From: Siminovitchia fordii DSM 16014 = CIP 108821
GTDB lineage: Bacteria > Bacillota > Bacilli > Bacillales > Bacillaceae_C
Assembly: GCF_000374565.1 (NCBI RefSeq)
Contig: NZ_KB894705.1
Location: 1-64,000, forward strand
DNA: 64,000 nt
Direction: 5' to 3'
Positions 10,853-19,427 of the stretch are shown here, in pieces. The notes under the pieces are model-generated. The model saw nothing but the letters and a program-made list of their open reading frames with translations. It did no database searches and was not told where the DNA came from. The position numbers and the translations under genes were made by a program. How positions within the stretch are numbered: the first letter of the stretch is position 1; each line of letters starts with the position of its first letter.

Positions 10853-12261
10853 TGGCTTTGTTGCCCCCCAGAGGTTCTGTAATACAATATATATCGATGT
10901 CCATGGCATTGAGGTCCTGCGTCATATAAAGATTTTTTCAATCTGGGAACCCATAGTATCTGATTTTGCTGGTCCGTTATGACTGGCCAACTTTCCCGCT
11001 GGAATCTAGGGATTTTTTCATCAATGAACAGATCTTTTAATTTCTTTGTTCCATTCATTCCTTTGACTTTGATCCGGTCCCCCGGCCTCCGGGTCCGTAC
11101 AATAATCGGCAGCTTAATATCCTTTTCATTCAATACAATAAAGTCTTCATCACCGACTGCCAAAATGTCCGAATCCTTCACCATACGGACAGTCCCTCCG
11201 TCCGGAAGGGTAATTTCCTTACCGGCGCTCAGTTCATACTCATAGCCTATCGTACGTTCTGTTTCTTCAAACGTAAAAACGCAATGAGAATAGGAGCGAA
11301 TGACGTGTAATCCAAGGGGGAGATCCAGCTTGCCTGAAGGTTTTTCCCCTTTCAGCAGCTTCCAGATCAATCCAGCATGCCATGCGGTTACATGGGTTAC
11401 ATTTTTCTTATAAAGATAGCTTAATATTAGATGAATACCCCTTCTTTGTAAAGGCAAAGGCATTTGTAAAAAAGAAGGGATATCCAGCAGGATTTTTCCA
11501 TTTTCAAATTTGGTTACCGCTTGGATTTCCTGTTCCGCCAACGCTTCCAAATAAGTCTCATCTTCCAGTAAATCTTCGCTGAATCGCTGAAAATGTTCAT
11601 GAACTTGTTGGTTTTCGCGTTTAAGGACTGGCAATACATGCAAACGGAAACGGTTCCTTGTGTAGGTCGCCTTATTATTGCTGGGATCGATTCTAGGTTT
11701 TAATTGGTGAAAAGCACAGTATTCCTCAATTTCCTCTTTCGTCACCCCAAGAAGCGGCCGGATCAATGTGCCGTACCCAAATGGCCGGGATGGCTGGATT
11801 CCGGCACGTGACTTGCCGCTGCTTCCTCTCGTCAGCCGCATGAGAATGGTTTCAATTTGATCATCCGCATGCTGCCCAACAACGAGCTTATCAGCACCTA
11901 ATTCATCCATGACCTTCTGAAAAAACCGGTAACGATACTCCCTCGCCGTCTCTTGCATCCCTTTATTTTCCAACTTCATTTTTTGTTTAATATCAATGGA
12001 AGCTGCCTTCAACTCCAATTCATTCTGCTCACAGTACGCCCTTACATATTCGAGATCTTGGACAGACTCTTTGCCCCGAAGCATGTGATCTACGTGGACT
12101 GTTGCCAGACGGATACCGAAAAACCCTTGTCTTTTTACCAAAAAATCAAGCATGGCCATGGAATCCGGTCCACCAGACACAGCAGCCAATACTAAATCTC
12201 CGCGGTTCAAAAGTCTATGTCTTTTAATGAAGCTCAATGTCTTTCTCTCAAAGTCCAGCAT
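10849..12261 (-). CDS. tilS: tRNA(Ile)-lysidine synthase
   Basis: Converts C34 of the minor tRNA-Ile to lysidine so that AUA is read as isoleucine. The 470-residue protein has the PP-loop ATP pyrophosphatase motif [13 protein letters not shown] (about 28-40), the [20 protein letters not shown] region and the C-terminal TilS substrate-binding domains. It is coupled to hpt by an ATGA overlap. Confidence 0.96.
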   Translation of the reverse strand: MLDFERKTLSFIKRHRLLNRGDLVLAAVSGGPDSMAMLDFLVKRQGFFGIRLATVHVDHMLRGKESVQDLEYVRAYCEQNELELKAASIDIKQKMKLENKGMQETAREYRYRFFQKVMDELGADKLVVGQHADDQIETILMRLTRGSSGKSRAGIQPSRPFGYGTLIRPLLGVTKEEIEEYCAFHQLKPRIDPSNNKATYTRNRFRLHVLPVLKRENQQVHEHFQRFSEDLLEDETYLEALAEQEIQAVTKFENGKILLDIPSFLQMPLPLQRRGIHLILSYLYKKNVTHVTAWHAGLIWKLLKGEKPSGKLDLPLGLHVIRSYSHCVFTFEETERTIGYEYELSAGKEITLPDGGTVRMVKDSDILAVGDEDFIVLNEKDIKLPIIVRTRRPGDRIKVKGMNGTKKLKDLFIDEKIPRFQRESWPVITDQQNQILWVPRLKKSLYDAGPQCHGHRYILYYRTSGGQQSQ

Positions 12262-12355
12262 CTGGTCATCTATTCCCTTACTCTCATAAATAAAAACAGT
12301 TATTCATATCCATTAGTTTACCATTTTTACAATAGAACCTCACGGAACTTCCCTT

Positions 12356-13297
12356 CTACAATAAAAATAAATATATGTACAGGCCATACAAAAAAGATGT
12401 AACAAGAAGGACGCCCGCTGTCTCTTGCCGCGACCCTTTTTTGGCTTGGGTATGCTGATTTTTCATTGAATGCTTTTGGGATCTGGAGTTCCTGAAGGAG
12501 AGTTTAACGAGAAGCTCGTTTTTCATTTCTCCGGCGCTCCGGTATTTCCCTTCAAGCGCCTTAAGTAAAACCGTCTCTAAACGGAAAAGCTCCGGTTCTT
12601 TTTTAATCATTTTTTTCAATTGATCCAATCCGTTCCCTTTTCTGGTAAACCTAGCAGGATAATAAACATTAATCATCAGCATTGCAGTTGAAAAAATATC
12701 ATAAGACGGCTCCGCCTTCCTGGATCCCAGACCCCAGTAACCTCTGTCGAAAAACTCCGTGAATTCTTTGATTGAGCGCCCCTTTTTTGTTGTTCCCCCT
12801 ACATCGATGCAGCGAATTCGTGTGCGAGGATTGGATACGATCAGATTTTCAGGTTTCAAATCGCCAAAAATCCAGCCTTGCCTATGCATCTGTTCTAATA
12901 TATCCAACAGCTGTACGATTAATATACCTGCCCAATGGCGGCCTTTTTCACGGACAAAAGTGAGCAGACCAGGCCCTTCAATATATTCCATTACATAAAA
13001 GGGGATTGTCTTTTGTCCCCCTTTATCCCAGTCATCAACATCCAACAAAGAAGGTCCAAGGACTGGCCCCTGGACCTTTGAAAAAGCTTTGAGCACATTG
13101 ACCTCCGATATAATGGACATACTATCTTCACTCATTTTTAAAGCGACGTACACATCTTTTCCTTTCGCAAGGTATACGACTCCGTTTGCTCCACTTCCAA
13201 GCTGTCTAATGATTGTATAACGTTGTCTATGCCATTTGCCATCTACAAGAGTCCCCGGCGGAAAATTACATTGTTTCGTCCAGGAATTGATCTTCAT
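12356..13297 (-). CDS. yabT: membrane serine/threonine protein kinase (YabT-like)
   Basis: Hanks-type kinase of 313 residues with a single C-terminal transmembrane helix (about 292-311). Visible motifs: glycine loop LGSGANGVVYLAKG (about 33-46), catalytic Lys in VALKM, catalytic loop FGDLKPENL (the HRD His-Arg pair replaced by Phe-Gly) and a DVG metal motif in place of DFG. A basic stretch precedes the helix. In B. subtilis YabT is a sporulation kinase stimulated by DNA; that role is inferred from homology and position beside spoIIE and yabS. The start overlaps yabS by 32 bp. Confidence 0.9.
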   Translation of the reverse strand: MKINSWTKQCNFPPGTLVDGKWHRQRYTIIRQLGSGANGVVYLAKGKDVYVALKMSEDSMSIISEVNVLKAFSKVQGPVLGPSLLDVDDWDKGGQKTIPFYVMEYIEGPGLLTFVREKGRHWAGILIVQLLDILEQMHRQGWIFGDLKPENLIVSNPRTRIRCIDVGGTTKKGRSIKEFTEFFDRGYWGLGSRKAEPSYDIFSTAMLMINVYYPARFTRKGNGLDQLKKMIKKEPELFRLETVLLKALEGKYRSAGEMKNELLVKLSFRNSRSQKHSMKNQHTQAKKGSRQETAGVLLVTSFLYGLYIYLFLL

Positions 13298-14003
13298 CTC
13301 GCAGGAGAAGCCCCCTTAAAGAGCGGTTTTTTTTGAAAGAAGCAACAGCTTTGCGAAGTGCCGGCCCCGTAGGTGTAACCCCGCCTGCAGCCAGTTTTGG
13401 AAACACACTAGTCAGCTTGTCCAGCTGGGGTGTCCAGTCCAGCAATCTCTCCACCTCATCCCGTTTTCCCGGGAAAACATACACGGAAAAAGAATTGTTA
13501 CCTGAACGTGCGTTTAAACTCAGGGACAGATCAAGTAATGCATCTTTCACGGTTGGAAGCTTGAATTTCATGCTGGCGCTTGTATCAATAAGAACCAAAA
13601 CTTCCAAATCGGATGTTTCTCCAAGTTCATCGACCACTTCCATCACTTCACCCCTTTGATCAGGGGGGAGTTCTTCAAGGGATGTATTGCTGCCCAAAAT
13701 TTGCCGCAGCTCCCGATTTACTACTCCTTGCAGTGTCTGCGTCATCGCTTTCCTTGTAACCATCTGAACTGTTTCAGACAATGCTTGCGCATAAACAACT
13801 TGACTGATGCCCCCGCCGGCCATTGCAATACCTTCAATCTCTGCCATTCCTTTTTCATCTATCGCATCATTTTCCAACACACCGATCACATTGACGGTAA
13901 TGCCGTTTTCTTGTGCAAGCGATGCCATGGCTATCGGGTCTTCCCCCTTATTTGAGCAGCCGTCAGTAATTAATAGAATTTGTTTTAATGTGCCTTTTTT
14001 CAA
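13266..14003 (-). CDS. yabS: VWA-domain protein (YabS-like)
   Basis: A 245-residue protein with two von Willebrand A-like segments: QILLITDGCSNKGEDP at the N-terminus and VLVLIDTSASMKFKLPTVKDALLDL (MIDAS DxSxS motif) in the middle. The function is not known. TTG at 14003 lies 8 nt after GGAGG and yields MKKGTLKQILL, the N-terminus expected for the family; the in-frame ATG at 14009 is only 2 nt from the same site. Lies between spoIIE and the yabT kinase, as in B. subtilis, and overlaps yabT. Confidence 0.88.
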   Translation of the reverse strand: MKKGTLKQILLITDGCSNKGEDPIAMASLAQENGITVNVIGVLENDAIDEKGMAEIEGIAMAGGGISQVVYAQALSETVQMVTRKAMTQTLQGVVNRELRQILGSNTSLEELPPDQRGEVMEVVDELGETSDLEVLVLIDTSASMKFKLPTVKDALLDLSLSLNARSGNNSFSVYVFPGKRDEVERLLDWTPQLDKLTSVFPKLAAGGVTPTGPALRKAVASFKKNRSLRGLLLRDEDQFLDETM

Positions 14004-14082
14004 TTGCATTCCCTCCGTTTCCGTTCGTGGCCTTCGGCCGTTTGACATGCTATCAGCCTCGCCGGATCGGGAGTTTTTTATA

Positions 14083-16572
14083 CTAACTTGCCCCAGATAA
14101 ACTGGCTGTTTTTTTTCTTACAGGGATTGCCGCCCATTTTGGAACATTTCGTTTTATTTTTGCGGTCAAGATTGTCATATCGTCCTGTATCACTCCTGAA
14201 CGGGTTCGAATCACCTCTTCCATTATAAGATCAGAGACAGCCTGAGGGTCATCCGTCTGTAACTCTTTCAGCTTTCTTTTCATCCATAGTTCATAATTTT
14301 CCACATGCTTCGGGCCTTCAAATACGCCATCGCTCATCATAATGATTAGATCTCCATCCCGAAGCTGCTCGGAGACAACATCGAAATCGAATTCCTCTAA
14401 TATTCCGATTGGCAAATTGCCAGTTTCAATTTTTTTAATTTTATTCCCCCGCTTGATGAAGCTTGGTGTTGAACCAATCTTCAGAAACTTGGCTTCGATC
14501 GTTTTTAGATCAATCATAGCCAGATCCAGAGTTGAAAATATTTCATCATCGGTTCTTAACGATAAGACGGAGTTGATTGATTTTATGGCAACTCCTTCTT
14601 CAATGCCTGACTGCAGGATTTTTTGTAATAACTTTAAGGTTTCATTGCTTTCCTTATGGGCCCTCTCTCCGTTTCCCATTCCGTCGCTTATGGCCAGTGC
14701 ATATTTCCCTCCTCCAAGCTCAATCGTTGAATAACTGTCTCCTGAAAGAAAACCTCCCCCTTTTGCAGCGTGAGCCACTCCTGTTTCAACCACATAAGCC
14801 TTGGCCGAACGCAGCGTCACATAATGAAACCCATTTGGATATTCAGCAGCTTCTTTGTTTTGGACAACGACTGTTTCTCCCATGATGTCTGAAATAAGTG
14901 GTGCTATCAGTTTTTCGCACTCCCCATTTCCGTACCAATCTGGAATCATTACATCCATATCAATACTGCCGGCTTCCAGGTTGTAAATTTCCACGTGTTC
15001 AATATCAATTCCGAAATCCTGAAGGGCATCCAGCAGCGTCTCTTCCTGCTTGTGATGGCTATTCTGCTCGCGCTTTATTTCTCTCGCAAAGTCCCCCATT
15101 ACTTCCGAAACACCTAAAAGCTGCTCTGCCACAAGCTTCCTGCTTTCCTGTACCTGCCGTTTCAACTTTTGGTTTACTTGGTAAACAGCCAGTTCCTGGT
15201 GAATGGCATTCCTCACATTCCCCGCCCTGTTGCAATGTTTTTCCAGCTGTTGATAGACGGGCCTCGGCAGCATCCCAGACTCTTCATCTATTTCATGCAT
15301 AATACTTTTCATTAAGTCATATGTTTTATCAAAGTTCTCTCCCCAGCATTTGTCCTTTTTGAAGCACATCTGGCAAGTTTTCTCTGTGACATTGCTTAAA
15401 AACATATCGAATTCCCGTTCGTCATCAGCGGAATCCTTCCATTTTTCGGGTTCTGAGAAGCTGTCCGAAAGCGCTTCAAAAACAGAAGAGAACTGTTCCA
15501 CTCTCCGAACAGTAATATCACGAACTTTTCGAGCATACTGCTGCTGATCCTGGATATACTCTGCCGTACCGGGAATATGGCGTGCCAGCTTTTCTATCAA
15601 TGTAAACGGAGTAAGAAGCAAAAGGATGACAGCGACGGACGATTCATACATTGTCAAGGTCAGCCCGCCGCCTCCTTCTCCATAAATGCCGACAAGCAAT
15701 GTAGCAACAAGAAGACCAATTGCTGTTCCAGCCCGTTTGCCCTCTTTCAACAAGCCGCCCAACAGGCCCGCAAACGCAAGTAAGCTCATTTGGTAAAAAC
15801 TGGACATACTTGCCAAACTGAAGATAAGTCCTGTAACCACACCGACCGTAGACCCGACAGTAGCACCTGCCGTAAAAGCAAACAAAATCACAAGATACCT
15901 GGATAAAATATGTTCAATGGACAAACCGTAAATGGCCCAGCCGATCGTTCCTGTCATCACAGATGCAAGCATGATAATCAAGCTGATGACCTCTTCCGTC
16001 TTTAACGCCTTAGCTCTTTTCCCTGCCGTCAGAAAAGGAGTACTCTGAATAAAGATAAAGACAAGGACCAATGAAAGAGCTGCTTCGACAACGGCCATGA
16101 GGGCGTCATAGTTCGTAAATGCCTCTCCATTCCCAGCATAAATAAAAAGGCACTTAGTTAAGAAGGATATAAAGAATACATAATAAGGCATTGCTTTAAT
16201 CGGCATGGCATGCAGCCTTTCCAGCAAGCGAAAACTCACAAGGTATATGGCGCAGGTGGAAAAAATAAACAATGTATTCCCTAAGGAAATTGTCAGAGAT
16301 CCAGCCAACAGGCCAAAAAGCACAAGAGGAGCGCTTTTTCTTCTTGTCATAAAAATGGCTGCAAAAAATGGCAAAGCGAACGGAGTCAATTGTGATAAAA
16401 TCAACGCTCGTCCAAGCAAGATACTTACAATCAGCAACGCGAGGCCTTTTTGAAGAAACAAATACTCCAATTTCTGCTGAAATCTCTTTAACCCCGTTGA
16501 AAAATCAAGGTCTGTCCCTTGCAAACTCGCAGTTCCGACGGATTCGACGATACTTTGATCTCCCTTTTCCAT
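14083..16572 (-). CDS. spoIIE: stage II sporulation protein E (PP2C phosphatase)
   Basis: Dephosphorylates SpoIIAA to activate sigma-F in the forespore and joins the polar septum. The 829-residue protein has a multi-span N-terminal membrane region (about 45-330), a central FtsZ-interaction/oligomerisation region, and a C-terminal PP2C domain (about 595-800) with AISDGMGNGERA and MMSDGVFEG metal-binding motifs. The promoter upstream has the unusual 21-bp spacing known for Spo0A-driven spoIIE. Confidence 0.97.
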   Translation of the reverse strand: MEKGDQSIVESVGTASLQGTDLDFSTGLKRFQQKLEYLFLQKGLALLIVSILLGRALILSQLTPFALPFFAAIFMTRRKSAPLVLFGLLAGSLTISLGNTLFIFSTCAIYLVSFRLLERLHAMPIKAMPYYVFFISFLTKCLFIYAGNGEAFTNYDALMAVVEAALSLVLVFIFIQSTPFLTAGKRAKALKTEEVISLIIMLASVMTGTIGWAIYGLSIEHILSRYLVILFAFTAGATVGSTVGVVTGLIFSLASMSSFYQMSLLAFAGLLGGLLKEGKRAGTAIGLLVATLLVGIYGEGGGGLTLTMYESSVAVILLLLTPFTLIEKLARHIPGTAEYIQDQQQYARKVRDITVRRVEQFSSVFEALSDSFSEPEKWKDSADDEREFDMFLSNVTEKTCQMCFKKDKCWGENFDKTYDLMKSIMHEIDEESGMLPRPVYQQLEKHCNRAGNVRNAIHQELAVYQVNQKLKRQVQESRKLVAEQLLGVSEVMGDFAREIKREQNSHHKQEETLLDALQDFGIDIEHVEIYNLEAGSIDMDVMIPDWYGNGECEKLIAPLISDIMGETVVVQNKEAAEYPNGFHYVTLRSAKAYVVETGVAHAAKGGGFLSGDSYSTIELGGGKYALAISDGMGNGERAHKESNETLKLLQKILQSGIEEGVAIKSINSVLSLRTDDEIFSTLDLAMIDLKTIEAKFLKIGSTPSFIKRGNKIKKIETGNLPIGILEEFDFDVVSEQLRDGDLIIMMSDGVFEGPKHVENYELWMKRKLKELQTDDPQAVSDLIMEEVIRTRSGVIQDDMTILTAKIKRNVPKWAAIPVRKKTASLSGAS

Positions 16573-16608
16573 TTTTCATCTCTCCCCGAAAATAAATAAT
16601 TGTTTCTC

Positions 16609-16641
16609 ATTATAAGGGGACAAATCCTAAAACTTTGTCAC
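16609..16641 (-). promoter_or_regulatory. spoIIE promoter, Spo0A-type with 21-bp spacer
   Basis: Minus strand: GTGACA (16636-16641), exactly 21 bp, TATAAT (16609-16614), about 37 bp before spoIIE. The B. subtilis spoIIE promoter is known for a 21-bp spacer and Spo0A dependence. A 0A-box-like AGTCGAA (16668-16674) lies just upstream, and TGACAAA overlaps the -35. Confidence 0.8.
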
Positions 16642-16792
16642 TTTAAAGGATGTGTACCAAAGTTTCGTTCGACTAAATTGGGCAATAAGATGAGCAATCA
16701 GCCAGGAAAGTCGAGCGGGGGAAAGGAGCGTCGAAAGATCCCAAACAGAGGATTCCATGGGTGAGGATTATTGTGGCATTCCGAAAAAAATA

Positions 16793-16831
16793 AAAAAGCG
16801 AATAGAACTTTTCATAGTTCTTTCGCTTTTT
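16793..16831 (-). terminator. bidirectional-looking terminator before spoIIE
   Basis: Long stem (AAAGCGAAAGAACT pairing with AGTTCTATTCGCTTT) with T runs on both strands. It likely ends the yabP-yabQ-divIC-yabR transcript before the spoIIE promoter. No tRNA genes are seen here, although B. subtilis carries tRNA-Met and tRNA-Glu in this gap. Confidence 0.85.
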
Positions 16832-16934
16832 ATTCTTCATATGGAATAAGTCCAGTATTGTCCATTTCTTCAAATCCAATAGGAACCGTCCAGTCTATAT
16901 GTCACTCAACGGTGTTTTGCGCTTTATTATTAAC

Positions 16935-17142
16935 TAGCTACAGCGCCTATTGACTAGCAGATTTTTGTGCCTAGGGCACCCCCAAGGTATAGCTTTTCCG
17001 AAGAAAGTTATGTTACCCTGTCGTAAAGCTGTGCAGCTTTCCTGCATTAAGCCCTCATGCGCTCCTCCGTCGCCGCGTTTCCTTAATTACATCGGAGACA
17101 CTCCGGTCGGTACGTCAAAAAACAGGCGCTTTCGCTTTTCTA
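16935..17142. repeat. dispersed intergenic repeat, copy A (after yabR)
   Basis: A roughly 208-bp non-coding block. Its left end (TAGCTACAGCGCC, then GACTAGCAGA and TTTTGTGC) and right end (GTACGTCAAAAAACAGGCGC followed by TTTCGCTTTTCT) both recur at 60487-60786. The ends carry short GCGCC/GGCGC complementary segments. It starts 13 bp beyond the yabR stop codon and sits between yabR and its terminator. Confidence 0.75.
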
Positions 17143-17154
17143 ATAGACAGCAAG

Positions 17155-17553
17155 TTATCCTCGTCTGGAGCCGCGTCCACCTCTTTTAGACTCGGTGTGG
17201 CGCTTTAAAGAAGACAATCGGTCTTCACTATCTTTCAAGAAGCGATTCATCTTTTGCTCAAAACTTTCCTTTGAACGAAAATCATTCGTTCTTCCTTGTC
17301 TTGAACGGGAAGGCGGCTGATCTTTGGCTTTCCGGATTGACAGCCCGATTTTTCCATCCTTCTCTACATTTAAGACCTTTACGAGCACTTCTTCGCCAAC
17401 TTTTAAATGTTCATTGATGTCCTTTACATAATTGTCGGCTACTTCACTAATGTGAACAAGTCCTGTCGAGCCCCCGGGCAACTCAACAAACGCCCCAAAA
17501 TGAGTAATGCCTGTTACCTTACCTTGTACCTTGCTGCCTACTTCAATCGACAT
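17155..17553 (-). CDS. yabR: S1-domain RNA-binding protein (YabR-like)
   Basis: A 132-residue protein with one S1 domain in its first 75 residues (GSKVQGKVTGITHFGAFVEL, GLVHISEVAD, VLVKVLNVEKDGKIGLSIRKA) and a basic Arg/Ser/Gly-rich C-terminal tail. It probably binds RNA or the ribosome; the exact role is unknown. It follows divIC in the yabP-yabQ-divIC-yabR order and its stop codon lies just before a dispersed repeat. Confidence 0.9.
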   Translation of the reverse strand: MSIEVGSKVQGKVTGITHFGAFVELPGGSTGLVHISEVADNYVKDINEHLKVGEEVLVKVLNVEKDGKIGLSIRKAKDQPPSRSRQGRTNDFRSKESFEQKMNRFLKDSEDRLSSLKRHTESKRGGRGSRRG

Positions 17554-17643
17554 AAAAAAATTTATCCTCCTTAAAGTGTTTACAAAATAAACCTTACTTT
17601 ATATTATAGCTAAATTTTAAAAAAAGTGTCAATATGAGCTCTT

Positions 17644-18033
17644 TTAATCCTTTTCCTTGTCTTTTTCCTTAGGAATGTTAAAAATGATTTCGCCTTTATC
17701 AGAAAGGAAATATTCACTTCTGGCAAGCTTTGCAATATATTCATCATCATTCAGTTTGACAATCTCGTTTTCGAGCATCAATTGCCTTTTCTCAAGTTTG
17801 GCCAATGTTTCCTCCGCCCGGACTTTTTCTTCTTCCTTCGCTTTCAGGGCAGACTCCCTTGAGACCAAAGTTGAGATCAACAGGGTACAAACCACAATGG
17901 TAAATATGAGAAAAACGGATAGGCGGCGAACCAACAGTTTCCTTTTCCTAGCTGCTGAACGTGCAGAAACCTCTTGTTCCATCATATATTTATTTTCCAG
18001 TGAAGTAACAGTGTTTTTTGGCTTGACACCCAT
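17644..18033 (-). CDS. divIC: cell division protein DivIC (FtsB-like)
   Basis: Bitopic septal protein that works with FtsL and DivIB in activating septal wall synthesis. The 129-residue protein has a basic cytoplasmic N-terminus, a transmembrane helix at about 37-58 (LSVFLIFTIVVCTLLISTLV), and an extracytoplasmic coiled coil (about 62-95, rich in Glu, Lys and Leu) followed by the conserved YIAKLARSEYFLSDKGEIIF. Located after yabQ with an 11-bp gap. Confidence 0.94.
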   Translation of the reverse strand: MGVKPKNTVTSLENKYMMEQEVSARSAARKRKLLVRRLSVFLIFTIVVCTLLISTLVSRESALKAKEEEKVRAEETLAKLEKRQLMLENEIVKLNDDEYIAKLARSEYFLSDKGEIIFNIPKEKDKEKD

Positions 18034-18044
18034 CCATTAACCTC

Positions 18045-18665
18045 CTATCTCTTTTTTCGAAAAAAATTCATAGCTTTGATGATTATATTCTTGCTGCCTT
18101 TTAATTTTCCTGCTATTGTTTTTCGCGATCGAGCGACAAATTCTATCACTGATTCAGGGATGATTTTTTTTAACACCCATACAAATGGCATAAAAACAGT
18201 CTTTAGCACCCATTCTACCATTGCCCAGACTATTTTTACAAGAGACAATAACAGGCCGTATATATAGAGAATAATAGTTATCAGCAGAATGCATAGTCCC
18301 TTGACTGGCTTGTACACCAATAAATACCCTGTTCTGTAAATCATTTTGGCAATGGCTTTAACCGTTCGGATCAGCGATTCCAGCAGCCTAAGATAGATTT
18401 GTTTAAAAAGAGCCTGATAGGCTGAAAAACCGCAAAGCAGCGCCAGAAAAAGATAAAATCTCAACTCTCCATAATTCACCAGAAAAAGAACGTAAAATAT
18501 AATGATCCCTTGTATCAACCAAAACAGGAGATCATTCAAAAAGACAATCAACCTTTTTCGTGTACCCCGTTTTAAAAACCGCTGGTACGTATCAAGCGTG
18601 GCGCCAAAGAGGCTTCCCATGCCAATCATGGCAAGCAGCGTATAAAATTGGACAGGAAGACTCAT
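18045..18665 (-). CDS. yabQ: spore cortex biosynthesis protein YabQ
   Basis: A 206-residue membrane protein with helices at about 4-24, 43-62, 68-86 and a further hydrophobic stretch at 115-155, ending in a Lys/Arg-rich tail. YabQ localises to the mother-cell membrane around the forespore and is needed for cortex formation in B. subtilis; here this is by homology. It overlaps yabP by 4 bp (ATGA) and is followed by divIC. Confidence 0.93.
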   Translation of the reverse strand: MSLPVQFYTLLAMIGMGSLFGATLDTYQRFLKRGTRKRLIVFLNDLLFWLIQGIIIFYVLFLVNYGELRFYLFLALLCGFSAYQALFKQIYLRLLESLIRTVKAIAKMIYRTGYLLVYKPVKGLCILLITIILYIYGLLLSLVKIVWAMVEWVLKTVFMPFVWVLKKIIPESVIEFVARSRKTIAGKLKGSKNIIIKAMNFFRKKR

Positions 18666-18967
18666 TTGAACAACTTGCCAAAGAATCCTTTAGCTTTCCC
18701 TCCGTCATGATCATCGAGGTAAACAATGTCATAGACTTTTCCTTTGATAGAGACGATTCCTTTATCAACATCCAGGTTTTTCATTTGCAGGCTGTGACCC
18801 CTTATCGCCAGAAAGCCCATCACTGTTTCAAGCAAAAACTCTTCATTATCAAAACTTTCTACCTGCTTCACTCCCGTAATATCAATTAACCTGCGTCCCC
18901 GCATCACAAGATCATGTTCTGGCACAGTCCCTTTTCCGGCTTGATTTGGTTCATAGTATTGGCTCAT
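18662..18967 (-). CDS. yabP: sporulation protein YabP
   Basis: A 101-residue protein of the YabP/YqfC family with the conserved RGRRLIDITGVKQVESFDNEEFLLET segment in its middle. Required together with YabQ for spore cortex in B. subtilis. ATG at 18967 has GAGGGATGAAG upstream and gives the usual family length, so the 40-residue in-frame extension is rejected. A sigma-E-like promoter lies about 35 bp upstream. Confidence 0.93.
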   Translation of the reverse strand: MSQYYEPNQAGKGTVPEHDLVMRGRRLIDITGVKQVESFDNEEFLLETVMGFLAIRGHSLQMKNLDVDKGIVSIKGKVYDIVYLDDHDGGKAKGFFGKLFK

Positions 18968-19001
18968 CTTCATCCCTCTTTTTCGCACGGATTTTGATAC
19001 A

Positions 19002-19029
19002 TACTTATGTAACGAGGGATGCGAATAGA
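19002..19029 (-). promoter_or_regulatory. possible sigma-E promoter of yabP
   Basis: Minus strand: TCTATT (19024-19029), 14 bp, CATAAGTA (19002-19009). Spacing matches the stronger sigma-E candidates upstream of bofA and yaaH in this window, but the -10 is weaker. yabP is sigma-E dependent in B. subtilis. Confidence 0.35.
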
Positions 19030-19102
19030 ACAAGCCCTTTGTAGAAAAGCAGAGTGCGACATTCAGCAACGTACAGACAGAAATCATCCTTTTTCATAAA
19101 TT

Positions 19103-19133
19103 AAAAAACCGAGTGCTTCCAATCTGCACCCGA
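19103..19133 (-). terminator. rqcP terminator
   Basis: Minus-strand stem CGGGTGC/GCACTCG with an 8-nt loop followed by six T residues, after rqcP and before yabP. It separates the yabM-mazG-rqcP transcript from the sporulation operon. Confidence 0.85.
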
Positions 19134-19142
19134 TCTTTTTCA

Positions 19143-19406
19143 TTATTCTTCCTCTACCCGCTCTTCTTTCAAGAGACGGTACATATTGGCCGCATCCTCT
19201 TTCTTCGTAGAATCCTGAAGTTCCTCCACTTTGACCGTTACAACTTTTTGTCCAAAACGAATCGACAACTCGTCTCCCACCTTCACATTGGAGCTTGCTT
19301 TCGCCTGCTGGCCATTAATCGAGATTCTCCCCTTGTCCGCGACTTCCTTGGCAAGAGGGCGTCTTTTGATCAGCCGAGACACTTTTAAAAATTTATCCAG
19401 CCGCAT
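19143..19406 (-). CDS. rqcP: S4-domain RNA-binding protein RqcP (YabO/Hsp15-like)
   Basis: A protein of about 87 residues that is nearly all an S4 fold: [22 protein letters not shown] and [13 protein letters not shown], then VKVGDELSI. RqcP assists RqcH in ribosome-associated alanine-tailing in B. subtilis. ATG 19406 matches the family N-terminus; GTG 19415 (three codons longer) has AAGG 8 nt upstream and is an equally possible start. Confidence 0.92.
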   Translation of the reverse strand: MRLDKFLKVSRLIKRRPLAKEVADKGRISINGQQAKASSNVKVGDELSIRFGQKVVTVKVEELQDSTKKEDAANMYRLLKEERVEEE

Positions 19407-19427
19407 CGTTGCCACTTTACTCACCTT

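Noticed and set aside
14342-15302. Plus-strand frames opposite spoIIE
   Set aside because: Overlap the PP2C and central domains of spoIIE in antisense; no family resemblance.
16573-17154. Possible tRNA genes between yabR and spoIIE, as in B. subtilis
   Set aside because: No cloverleaf, T-loop GTTCGAATC-type motif or CCA-like 3' end found on either strand; the gap holds a repeat, a terminator and the spoIIE promoter.
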